A stretch of 60,000 nucleotides of DNA, from the NCBI GenBank assembly GCA_902597725.1, contig CACJYQ010000003.1, forward strand, positions 1-60,000, given 5' to 3'. The position numbers and the translations under genes are program-made. Origin of the DNA: an uncultured Pelagibacteraceae bacterium. GTDB taxonomy: Bacteria; Pseudomonadota; Alphaproteobacteria; Pelagibacterales; Pelagibacteraceae. Every line of letters begins with the position of its first letter. The first letter of the stretch is position 1. Positions 15,592 through 23,728 of this stretch are shown in pieces. The notes beneath the pieces were generated by a model, which was not told the DNA's origin, searched no databases, and saw only the letters and a list, made by a program, of their open reading frames with translations.

Positions 15592-16989
15592 ATGAATAAA
15601 GAAAATAAATTAATTCCTGGATTACCCTCAGGTTTTGAAGATAGATGGAATAAAAAATTACTTCTCAAAAAAAGACTATTAAGGGTTATTGAGAAAAATT
15701 TTATTAAATATGGATTTGATCCATTAGAAACACCATCATTTGAAATTAGCGAAAATATAGGCTCCTTTCTCGCAGAGGATGAGAATAATCCCATGTCTGA
15801 TGTATTTACATTTGATGATGGTGAAAAGAATATTACTTTAAGATATGATTTATCAAGTCCACTCGCTAGATTTGTTGCACAGAATAGTCAAGAGCTTCCT
15901 CCAATATATAAAAGATATGCAATTCAAAATGTATTCAGAAATGAGAAATCTGGAAACGCTAGGTACAGGGAATTTACTCAAGCAGATTGTGATATAGTTG
16001 GAAACGTTAATCCAGCACAAGCCAATGCCGAGTTGTGTAATTTGATCTCAAATACTTTAGTAGATTGTGGTTTAAAAAAGGATCAGTTTACTATCAATGT
16101 CAGTAATAGAAAAATTGTTCAAGGTTTGATTGAGGATTTGAAAATTGAAAAAGATAAACAAATTAAAGTAATGAGAGCTATAGATAAACTCGATAAACCA
16201 GGGTTCGGTTTAAAGGGTGTCGAAGAGTTATTGAAAAAAGAGAGAAAAGATAAAAGTGGAGCTATAACAAAAGGAGCAAACCTAAGTGATGTTCAAGTTT
16301 CAAAAATCTTAAATTTTTTAAGGATTAAAGATTTAAAGGAACTTAAAGAAAATTTTAAAAATTCTATTACCCAAGAGGGTATTAAAGAATTAGAGGAATT
16401 ATTTGAAGTTTTAAACTTTGGAAATTACTCCGATCAAGTAAAAACTAATTTTACGATAGTTAGAGGTCTAGATTATTACGATGGGTTCTGTGTTGAAACC
16501 AATCTGAATTTTAAAGCAAAAAATATTAAAGGCAAGGAAGTTGATATTGGAAGTATCTGCTCAGGTGGACAATATAATAAATTAATTTCGAGATTTAAAG
16601 GAGTAGATATTCCAGGTACAGGTGTGAGTATTGGTGTTGATAGATTGCTATTTGCAATGATGCAATTAAATCAAATAGAAGTTGATACACAAAATCCAGT
16701 TATTGTTTGTGTAATGGATGAAAAATATTTAAAAAATTATTACGAAATTTTAGATAATTTAAGAAAAAATGATATCAATTCTGAAATATTTTTGGATAGT
16801 AAAAAAAATCTAGGCAAGCAACTTACTTATGCTAACAAAAGAGAATGTCCAGTCGCAGTTATCTGCGGTGAAAATGAATTTAAAGATAATAACATAACAT
16901 TAAAAAATCTACTTGGGGCTAAAGGGGAAAATAACCAAATTACATTTCCAAAAGAGAATTTAATAAATGAAATCAAAAAATTTATCTAA
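15592..16989 (+). CDS. hisS: Histidyl-tRNA synthetase
   Basis: Class II synthetase that charges tRNA-His. I use the ATG at 15592, just after the tRNA-His gene, because an upstream extension of the frame would run through that tRNA. Motif 2 reads VFRNEKSGNARYREF at residues 114-128 and the His-specific motif is IVRGLDYYDGF. The RYREFTQAD stretch resembles the derived alphaproteobacterial HisRS type (FRQFMQFD-like) and differs from the standard bacterial RYRQFHQ form. That agrees with the neighbouring tRNA-His lacking G-1. The protein has 465 residues; the C-terminal anticodon domain begins near residue 370. It overlaps hisZ by 23 bases. Confidence 0.93.
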   Translation: MNKENKLIPGLPSGFEDRWNKKLLLKKRLLRVIEKNFIKYGFDPLETPSFEISENIGSFLAEDENNPMSDVFTFDDGEKNITLRYDLSSPLARFVAQNSQELPPIYKRYAIQNVFRNEKSGNARYREFTQADCDIVGNVNPAQANAELCNLISNTLVDCGLKKDQFTINVSNRKIVQGLIEDLKIEKDKQIKVMRAIDKLDKPGFGLKGVEELLKKERKDKSGAITKGANLSDVQVSKILNFLRIKDLKELKENFKNSITQEGIKELEELFEVLNFGNYSDQVKTNFTIVRGLDYYDGFCVETNLNFKAKNIKGKEVDIGSICSGGQYNKLISRFKGVDIPGTGVSIGVDRLLFAMMQLNQIEVDTQNPVIVCVMDEKYLKNYYEILDNLRKNDINSEIFLDSKKNLGKQLTYANKRECPVAVICGENEFKDNNITLKNLLGAKGENNQITFPKENLINEIKKFI

Positions 16990-18025
16990 CAAAATCCTTA
17001 GATCAGTTCAGTCTAAAGGATTTAAATATATTGAATTACCGTCGGTTATTGAGACTAATCACATAGTTCAAAGATCTGGTGAAAGTTTCAGAAAATTTAT
17101 TTTTTCATTTACAGATCAGACAGGTAATGAATTATGTTTAAGACCTGACCTTACCATTGCTTCTTGTCTCAGATATTTAGAGAACAATTTAAAGGGTAAA
17201 GAAAAAATATTTTATAGCGGACAGGCCTATAGAAAATCTCAAAATAAAAAGGACTCTATAATCCGAAATCAAGTTGGTTTTGAAATTATAGGATCAAAAG
17301 ATGAAAAAAATGATGATAAAGAAATAATAAATACATCACTTAAATCAATAAAAGATCTAAAATATTCTACAGGCACACTTACTATTGGCAATGTGGAAAT
17401 TTTTAATCTTTTAATATCTAAATTAGATATACCAAAAAGATGGAAATTAAGACTTACAAGACATTTTTGGCGAGAAGATTATTTCAGTGATTTACTAAAA
17501 AGATTAGAGACAAATTCTGATGTAGATCCAACAATTGTTGAGGTCGATAAAAGACGATATTTAAAAATGTTAAAGGATGACCAATCATCTATTGTTGCAG
17601 GCAGAACACTAAAAGAAATTTTAGAAAGGTTTGATAAAAAAATTAAGGACCCAAGAAGAGCTAGTAAAGGAAGAAATACATCGAAAATTATTAAAGAGTT
17701 TTTAAAAATTAAATGTCCAATAAATAAAGCTGCAGAGGAATTAAATAAGTTTTTTAAAAAACATAGAGTAAATCTTTTTGTTGATCAGAAATATTTTCCT
17801 ATCTCAAAAAACAAAACATCAAAATTAAACGTAATTTTCTCATCAGCCTTTGGTAGACAATTAGAATATTATACTGGCATAGTTTTTAAGATAGACATCA
17901 AATCAAAGTCGAAAATTATCAATTGTTGTAATGGTGGTCGTTATGACAAATTAATTTCTGATCTTGGTTCAAAAAAACACGTACCCGCAGTTGGAGCAGC
18001 TCTTAACTTAAATTATCAATTATGA
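16967..18025 (+). CDS. hisZ: ATP phosphoribosyltransferase regulatory subunit
   Basis: A HisRS-like protein of 352 residues that lacks the anticodon-binding domain and works as the regulatory subunit of the short-form HisG. Class II-like features remain: LRPDLTIASCLRYL near residue 57 and the FGRQLEYYTGIVF segment near 290, but the ATP and tRNA-charging motifs are not intact. It overlaps hisS by 23 bases and hisG by four bases, so hisS-hisZ-hisG is one operon. The pairing with a 228-residue HisG supports the call. Confidence 0.92.
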   Translation: MKSKNLSNKILRSVQSKGFKYIELPSVIETNHIVQRSGESFRKFIFSFTDQTGNELCLRPDLTIASCLRYLENNLKGKEKIFYSGQAYRKSQNKKDSIIRNQVGFEIIGSKDEKNDDKEIINTSLKSIKDLKYSTGTLTIGNVEIFNLLISKLDIPKRWKLRLTRHFWREDYFSDLLKRLETNSDVDPTIVEVDKRRYLKMLKDDQSSIVAGRTLKEILERFDKKIKDPRRASKGRNTSKIIKEFLKIKCPINKAAEELNKFFKKHRVNLFVDQKYFPISKNKTSKLNVIFSSAFGRQLEYYTGIVFKIDIKSKSKIINCCNGGRYDKLISDLGSKKHVPAVGAALNLNYQL

Positions 18026-18708
18026 AAAATTTAATTAATATAGGAATACCTAGTAAGGGAAGATTGAGAAAAGATGTTTTAAAAATTTTTACCAAAAAAA
18101 AATTAAAGCTTATTTCTGAGAGAGGGGAAAGAGATTTGATAGGTTCAATAAAAAATAAATCAAACATAAAAATTTTATATTTGCACGCTAGAGAAATTAT
18201 TGAAAGATTAGGAGATGGCTCTTTAGATATTGGTTTTTCTGGTTTTGATTTACTAAAAGAAAGTGAGATAAATACTCAAAACAAAATTAATGTTATTAAA
18301 AAACTTAATTTTGGAAAAGCTAATTTAGTTGTAGCTATACCGGATCCTTGGATCGATGTTCAAACAATAGCTGACTTAGAAGAAATTGCATTTGAATTTA
18401 GAGACAAAAAGAAAAAAAGACTAAGAGTTGCTACCAAATACTCTAATTTAACCAGAAATTTTTTATTTTCTAAAGGCGTAACACAATTTAGAATAATTGA
18501 TAGTTTGGGAGCAACTGAGGCGTACCCTTTTACTGGTTCAGCCGAATTAATTGCAGACATAACATCTACAGGTGAGACTCTTAGAGCGAATAATCTACGT
18601 ATATTGAAAGATGGAGAAATCTTAAAATCTCAAGCTTGTATTTTTACTTCAAAAAAAAATAGTAAAAAAAAAGGTTTAAAAAACTTTGTTAAATTACTTT
18701 CTAAGTAA
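18022..18708 (+). CDS. hisG: ATP phosphoribosyltransferase, catalytic subunit (short form)
   Basis: Catalyses the first, feedback-controlled step of histidine synthesis from ATP and PRPP. The 228-residue length is that of the short form, which lacks the C-terminal ACT-like regulatory domain and needs HisZ, encoded immediately upstream with a four-base overlap. Signatures are NIGIPSKGRLRKDV at the N-terminus, the DIGFSGFDLL segment near residue 72, and SLGATEAYPFTGSAELIADI near 161, which holds the PRPP-binding loop. The 3' end overlaps a small opposite-strand ORF. Confidence 0.95.
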   Translation: MKNLINIGIPSKGRLRKDVLKIFTKKKLKLISERGERDLIGSIKNKSNIKILYLHAREIIERLGDGSLDIGFSGFDLLKESEINTQNKINVIKKLNFGKANLVVAIPDPWIDVQTIADLEEIAFEFRDKKKKRLRVATKYSNLTRNFLFSKGVTQFRIIDSLGATEAYPFTGSAELIADITSTGETLRANNLRILKDGEILKSQACIFTSKKNSKKKGLKNFVKLLSK

Positions 18709-18825
18709 TTTATCTTTAAAGTATATGAGAATAATTTTGATGATATCTAAATTTCTTATTACTGCATAAGTAGCTATTAGAACCCCTATTCCAAAAATAA
18801 TTTTCAAAATAAGATATAATTCCAT
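18694..18825 (-). CDS. Possible 43-residue membrane peptide
   Basis: An ATG ORF of 44 codons in the only gap between hisG and rmuC. The peptide starts MELYLILKIIFGIGVLIATY, which would form a membrane helix, and ends with a basic KDKLLRK tail, so it looks like a single-span peptide. On its strand an AAGGGA ribosome site lies about five bases before the ATG. It overlaps the last 15 bases of hisG. No family is recognised; it could still be chance, since hydrophobic codons are common in AT-rich DNA. Confidence 0.5.
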   Translation of the reverse strand: MELYLILKIIFGIGVLIATYAVIRNLDIIKIILIYFKDKLLRK

Positions 18826-18835
18826 AAAAATCCCT

Positions 18836-18841
18836 TATAAT
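18836..18841 (+). promoter_or_regulatory. Candidate -10 box upstream of rmuC
   Basis: A perfect TATAAT lies 14 bases before the rmuC ATG, which would give a very short leader. No convincing -35 box is seen at the right distance. The same AT-rich stretch could serve the opposite-strand small ORF. Confidence 0.3.
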
Positions 18842-18855
18842 ACAAGTTACGAATC

Positions 18856-19947
18856 ATGGACACAGTTTTATTAACAATTTTGATTTTAATGTTTGGAGCG
18901 ATCTTGGCTATTTTGTATTTAAATATAAAGTCCAAGAAAGAGAACAGAGCTGATGAGACTGATGAAATAGCAAATTTGAATGCGGAAATTATTAGATTAA
19001 AAGACAGCTTAAACTCTACAATCAATACATCTCTAAGTTCGATGTCTACTTCATTTAACTCTTTATCAACTGGGGTTACAAAGGATATGACCGAGGCACT
19101 TACTAAAGTTGATGAGAAGGTTGGTAATTTTAATGAACAAGTAAAGCTCTTAAATCAAAGTCAAGAGGGAATTACTAAAATTTTAGCTGGGGTCAAAAAA
19201 TATGGAACTTTAGCTGAGTATTCTTTGGATGCTCTAATTAAAGATTTATTACCTGCGTCTCAATATATGACCAATGTCAAAATGAAAGAAGATACAGGTG
19301 AAAACGTAGAATTTGCAATCAAGCTTCAAGGAGATGTTTTGGTCCCAGTAGACTCTCATTTTCCAGTAGAAAAATTTAAGGCAATTACAGATGCGCACGA
19401 GGCAGATGATAAGAAGGCAGTTGCTGATGCTAGAACAAAATTAGCAAGTGCATTTAAGGCTAAAGCTAAAAGTGTCATGGAGAAATATATTGTTCCTCCC
19501 AAAACCTCAAATTTTGCAATAGTGTACGCTCCTACAGAAAGTCTTTATAAAGAATTAACTGAGTATCAAGACCCAAGCAGTAAAGAGCTATTAACTAAAG
19601 AATTAATGAAAAAATATAAAATAGTAATATGTGGCCCAAATACTCTTTCAGCTTATTTACAGTCTTTACACATGGGCTTTCAATCTCTTAAAATTTCAAA
19701 ACACGCAACGGAGATTTATGATCATTTAAAAAATATAAGTACGAGATTTTCTAGTCATTTTGATAATATTTATAAATTAAGAAAAAAACTTGAAGAAGCT
19801 ATGACAGTTGTTGATAGTTTTGGAAAAGATGCAAGATCAATCACTAGAACTTTAGAAAATATAAAAGATCCCGAGCAAGTTGAAAAAGCTGTTCTAACAG
19901 AGAACGTTGAGAGTTTTGTTGAAAGAAATAAACAAGTCAAAAAATAA
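18856..19947 (+). CDS. rmuC: DNA recombination protein RmuC
   Basis: RmuC proteins limit inversions and other rearrangements at inverted repeats and carry a restriction-endonuclease-like core. This 363-residue version has an N-terminal membrane segment (residues 4-24), a coiled coil rich in Ser, Asn and Lys (about 35-110), and the conserved core with KYGTLAEYSLDALIKDLLP near 115 and the VPVDSHFPVEKF segment near 163. The FAIVYAPTESLYKEL stretch near 218 is also typical. It is followed by two further nuclease genes on the same strand. Confidence 0.92.
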   Translation: MDTVLLTILILMFGAILAILYLNIKSKKENRADETDEIANLNAEIIRLKDSLNSTINTSLSSMSTSFNSLSTGVTKDMTEALTKVDEKVGNFNEQVKLLNQSQEGITKILAGVKKYGTLAEYSLDALIKDLLPASQYMTNVKMKEDTGENVEFAIKLQGDVLVPVDSHFPVEKFKAITDAHEADDKKAVADARTKLASAFKAKAKSVMEKYIVPPKTSNFAIVYAPTESLYKELTEYQDPSSKELLTKELMKKYKIVICGPNTLSAYLQSLHMGFQSLKISKHATEIYDHLKNISTRFSSHFDNIYKLRKKLEEAMTVVDSFGKDARSITRTLENIKDPEQVEKAVLTENVESFVERNKQVKK

Positions 19948-19984
19948 TTTCTTTTTTTAGATAATACCGACTATAAGAAATCAC

Positions 19985-20671
19985 ATGCGTTGGAACAAAA
20001 AATATGACTATCCTACAAGTTCAAGGGCGACAGAAGATGGAATAAGAAGATATGTATTAGGAGAAGCAAAGTTACCGAGTGTAACTTCAATACTTGATGC
20101 AACTAAATCCGAGGAAGATAAAGCAGCTTTAGCAAACTGGAGAGAGAGAACCGGTCACAAAGAAGCTGAAGCTATAACAAAGGCAGCAAGTAGCAGAGGT
20201 TCTCAAATGCACAGCTATTTAGAGTCTTTTCTTTTAGGTAGAGAAAATTTGAGTTTCTTTGAAGACAATGAACAATATAAAAAAATGGCAAAAGAAATTA
20301 TTGATAAGGGTTTAACAAATAGATTAGAGGAAATATATGGTGTGGAGTGCACTATGCATTATCCTGAGAGATATGCAGGCACAGCAGACTGTGTGGGCGT
20401 TTATGAGGGAAAAGAAACAATAATTGATTTCAAACAGTCCAACAAACCAAAAAAAGCTGAGTACATAGATTCTTGGTTTTTACAAACTGCAGCTTACTCT
20501 TTAGCGCATAATGTTGTTTACAATTCAAACATTAATGCATGTGTTGTTTTAGTTTGTACAGTAGATAATTTATTTCAAGAATTTAAAATTCAAGGGCCTG
20601 AACTAATAACATATCAAAATTTGTTTTTAGGTAGATTAAAAAAATTTAATGAGATGAATAATTTGGTTTAA
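19985..20671 (+). CDS. PD-(D/E)XK nuclease, MGME1/RecB-like
   Basis: A 228-residue single-domain nuclease. The expected residues are visible in order: His76 in GSQMHSYLE, Asp135 in AGTADCVG, Asp148 and Lys150 in IIDFKQS, and Gln167 with Tyr171 in FLQTAAY. This arrangement matches the MGME1 and phage-type exonuclease branch, which trims single-stranded DNA ends. It lies 37 bases after rmuC and six bases before an exonuclease I homologue, which suggests shared work in DNA end processing. Similar genes occur in marine phages, so an ancient phage origin is possible. Confidence 0.82.
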   Translation: MRWNKKYDYPTSSRATEDGIRRYVLGEAKLPSVTSILDATKSEEDKAALANWRERTGHKEAEAITKAASSRGSQMHSYLESFLLGRENLSFFEDNEQYKKMAKEIIDKGLTNRLEEIYGVECTMHYPERYAGTADCVGVYEGKETIIDFKQSNKPKKAEYIDSWFLQTAAYSLAHNVVYNSNINACVVLVCTVDNLFQEFKIQGPELITYQNLFLGRLKKFNEMNNLV

Positions 20672-20677
20672 TAAAAA

Positions 20678-22114
20678 ATGGATAAGATTGTAATTTACGA
20701 TACAGAGACAACAAACTCAACAATATGGGGATCCATAATTGAAGTTGGAGCTGTTGTAGTTGATAAAAATTTAAGAGAAATCGGAAAATTAAATATTAGA
20801 GGGCGAATGCCAGAAGGTGAGGTACCAAGTGCAAAGGCTTTACTTGTTAATTCAACTAGCATTGATTTATTAACTAAAGGCAATTATTCACATTATGACT
20901 TTTTAGGTGCTGTTGAAAACTTTTTCTCTAAATGTGCTCCAGCAATGTTTATGGGCTGGTCAAATTTGAATTTTGATCGAAGAATGTTTCATTTCAATTT
21001 TTTTAAGGGCAATCGCTATCCTTACACTACTCACTCATCACCTAACAGTGAACATGATGGTTTACATATAGCTAGGGCAGCCCAAACCTTGAATTCTGAA
21101 ACTTTAAAAACGGAATTAACGGAGGCAGGAAACCCAAGTCTGGCATTAGAATCTTTATCAAGAATGCAAGGATTCGACACCTCAGCAAGTCACACTGCCT
21201 ATGTAGACGCTCAAAACTCATTAAAGGTCCTTCGAATTATTAAAGATAAACATAAAGAAAATTGGGAAACATTTTTAAAAACATCAACTAAAACAAGCGT
21301 AGAAACATTTTTAAAAAATGAAGGCATATATTCTATTTTTGAAAATGTGAAGGGTAGAAATATGATGTATCTCACTAGCACATTACATCCTAATCATTGT
21401 TTTCATCCATCATATGCATCGTGGGGGTATGTTTGGGATTTAAGAAGAGATCCAGAACCACTATTAAACTTACCAGTAAATCAATTGAGAGATATATTAA
21501 AAAAATATAGTCCTAAAGCTTTGAGAGTTTTGAAAACTAATAAAGCTCCAGTAATTTTGGATAAAGAGTTTGCTTTAAAACAAAAACCTTATTTAGACTT
21601 AGATTTAGAAACGATTAAAAAACGTGCACAAATGGTTAGAAATAATGAAAATTTTTGCAAAAATATACAAATTATAAATAGAGAGGCAGCAGAGGAAAAA
21701 GAGCAAACTAAAACTCAAGAAGATCTATTACCTGAAGAAACTTTGTATGAAAAATTCATTCCTAATAAAGATACCGCTCTATTTAAAACCTGGCATAGTT
21801 CATCTTGGGAAGATAAGTTGAGATTACTAGACAAATTTCAAGATAAAAGATGTAGTTGGTTTGGACAAAAAATTATTTATCAAGAAGCACCACAAATTTT
21901 ACCGCCTGATTTATATAAAAATATTAAAAGTGAAATTGCCAGACGTATATTGAGTAAGAATAAAGAAAAATGGCAAACTGTTAATATGGCATACAATGAA
22001 ATTGACTATTTGAGAGATCAAGCAGATAAAAGAGATGATAAAATAGAATTAAAAAAACTAGATGAAATAAATGATTTTATTATGTCTATTGAAAAGAAAT
22101 ATGAAATTGCCTAG
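20678..22114 (+). CDS. Exonuclease I (SbcB-like) 3'-5' DNA exonuclease
   Basis: A 478-residue protein, close to the length of E. coli ExoI. The DEDDh exonuclease residues are present: Asp8 and Glu10 in YDTETT, Asp100 in GWSNLNFDRRMF, and His172 and Asp177 in HTAYVDAQ. The C-terminal half contains ExoI-type segments such as HPNHCFHPSYASWGYVWDLR near residue 240 and ALRVLKTNKAP near 288. ExoI degrades single-stranded DNA from 3' ends and acts in recombination and mismatch repair. It follows the PD-(D/E)XK gene by six bases. Confidence 0.85.
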   Translation: MDKIVIYDTETTNSTIWGSIIEVGAVVVDKNLREIGKLNIRGRMPEGEVPSAKALLVNSTSIDLLTKGNYSHYDFLGAVENFFSKCAPAMFMGWSNLNFDRRMFHFNFFKGNRYPYTTHSSPNSEHDGLHIARAAQTLNSETLKTELTEAGNPSLALESLSRMQGFDTSASHTAYVDAQNSLKVLRIIKDKHKENWETFLKTSTKTSVETFLKNEGIYSIFENVKGRNMMYLTSTLHPNHCFHPSYASWGYVWDLRRDPEPLLNLPVNQLRDILKKYSPKALRVLKTNKAPVILDKEFALKQKPYLDLDLETIKKRAQMVRNNENFCKNIQIINREAAEEKEQTKTQEDLLPEETLYEKFIPNKDTALFKTWHSSSWEDKLRLLDKFQDKRCSWFGQKIIYQEAPQILPPDLYKNIKSEIARRILSKNKEKWQTVNMAYNEIDYLRDQADKRDDKIELKKLDEINDFIMSIEKKYEIA

Positions 22115-22148
22115 TTGACTTTAATAAACAAATTAATAGAAAGGGTTT

Positions 22149-22466
22149 ATGCTTATAGACTTTAAAGATGAAGATTTCGAAAAAAAAATTAAAAGTGAAG
22201 ATGTTTCAGTAATTCAATTTAGTGCAGCTTGGTGTGGACCTTGTAAGTCTTTAAAACCAATTATGGATAAGCTTGCAGTTGAGTATAAAGATAAGGCTGG
22301 TTTTTATTACGCTGATATAGAAGATGGTGGTATTAATACGGGAAGTGCTGCGGGAATAAGAGGTGTTCCAACAGTGATAATTTATAAAAAAGGTGTTGAG
22401 GTTGATAGAAAAGTTGGCGGTGTACCAGAAAGCCATATGAAAGAGTTTTTAGAAAAAAATATCTAA
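22149..22466 (+). CDS. Thioredoxin
   Basis: A 105-residue thioredoxin-fold protein with the classical active site WCGPC near residue 28 and the cis-Pro in GIRGVPTVIIYKKG near 75. It keeps the length of a free cytosolic thioredoxin and has no signal peptide. It lies 34 bases after the exonuclease gene and overlaps the convergent folC by four bases. Which thioredoxin paralogue this is cannot be judged from one window. Confidence 0.93.
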   Translation: MLIDFKDEDFEKKIKSEDVSVIQFSAAWCGPCKSLKPIMDKLAVEYKDKAGFYYADIEDGGINTGSAAGIRGVPTVIIYKKGVEVDRKVGGVPESHMKEFLEKNI

Positions 22467-23728
22467 TTTAAGTTTAATATTTCGCCAGCTAAATACAAAG
22501 ATCCTGTAATTATTAACATATCATTTTCTTTAAGTGATAAGGACTTAATTGCCTTCTCAACGTTGTCCTCGTATTTAGCATTAAAAACATTTTGAAATTT
22601 TTCTTTTAATTTTTTACCACTAATAGCGTTTTGCTGATTAGGGATATCAACAGTGGTTAGAGACGAAATATCTTTAAAGTGGCTAATATATTCTTCATGA
22701 TTTTTATTAGACATCATTCCTATAATAAAATGCTTATTACAATCTAAAGTTTGAAGATATTCATTTAAAACTCTAGCACCATCTGCGTTATGACTTCCAT
22801 CTAACAATAGTTGGTTATTTTTAATTAAATCTTTAATTTTCCCAGACTTTATTTCTTGTAATCTGCCAATACTTTTTATTTTAGTAATTCCTTTTTTTAT
22901 ATCATCATCCTTAATCTCTAAATTTAGTTGTCTTATCGTTGCAATTGCTGTTGAAATATTCTCTAACTGAAATTGTCCTAGAATATTCGGTAATGGTAGT
23001 TTTAAGCCACCAAATTTATCTTCATAATAAAAAAAACCATTCTCTCCATTAGAATAGCTATAATCTTCATTAAAGAACAATTTATTAGATAAGTTTTGTG
23101 AAATTGATTTTTTGATACTCTCATTTGTTTCAACAGAGTTTTGTTTAGATACAATTATATTAGAATTTAAAAGAGAGGATGTTTTTTCAAATACAATTTG
23201 TTTGATAGTTTTTTGACCCTTTGGTAACCAATCTAGATGATCTTTGCTAATAGAGCAAACTATACTTGCTAAATTTTTTTTTAATATATTGGTGGCATCA
23301 AACCTATGAAATAAACCTGCTTCTATTAAATTAATATTATTAGGATACTGAGCAGCTTTATAGAAATAACACGCAGTTAAAGCTTCAAAAAAAGTTAAAG
23401 GATTTTGATCGTTTTTTTTTTCAACTTTTTCAAAAAGATCAATTAATTCATTATCATTAAGCACATTATTATTAAAAACAAATCTCTCATTGATTTTTTG
23501 AATATGAGGACTTGTATAAACATTACATTTTACTTTTGATTCTTTAAGAATTGAAAAAATTGCATTAATTGTAGATTGCTTACCATTTGTTCCTACCACT
23601 GATATTGCTTTTATTTTATCTTGTGGATTGCCTAATTTTTCACAAAGAATTTTTATACGATCTAAACTTAAATCTATTTCTTTAGGATGCAGCTTTTGTA
23701 AGTGATTGACTATCTTCTGAAGTTTCAT
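22463..23728 (-). CDS. folC: Folylpolyglutamate/dihydrofolate synthase
   Basis: Adds glutamate to folates (and to dihydropteroate). The 421-residue Mur-ligase-type protein is recognised by VVGTNGKQST at residues 44-53, TSPHIQKINERF near 72, SISKDHLDWL near 164 and LLLDGSHNADGARVL near 298. Two signature stretches are altered: the P-loop has Gln where GTNGKGS is usual, and EAGLFHRFDATN (136-147) replaces the common EVGLGGRLDATN. The frame is intact and it sits in the usual accD-folC position. It overlaps accD by 47 bases. Confidence 0.88.
   Translation of the reverse strand: MKLQKIVNHLQKLHPKEIDLSLDRIKILCEKLGNPQDKIKAISVVGTNGKQSTINAIFSILKESKVKCNVYTSPHIQKINERFVFNNNVLNDNELIDLFEKVEKKNDQNPLTFFEALTACYFYKAAQYPNNINLIEAGLFHRFDATNILKKNLASIVCSISKDHLDWLPKGQKTIKQIVFEKTSSLLNSNIIVSKQNSVETNESIKKSISQNLSNKLFFNEDYSYSNGENGFFYYEDKFGGLKLPLPNILGQFQLENISTAIATIRQLNLEIKDDDIKKGITKIKSIGRLQEIKSGKIKDLIKNNQLLLDGSHNADGARVLNEYLQTLDCNKHFIIGMMSNKNHEEYISHFKDISSLTTVDIPNQQNAISGKKLKEKFQNVFNAKYEDNVEKAIKSLSLKENDMLIITGSLYLAGEILNLN

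Noticed and set aside
19985-22114. Prophage remnant around the two exonucleases
   Set aside because: No integrase, structural phage gene, attachment repeats or composition shift is visible nearby.
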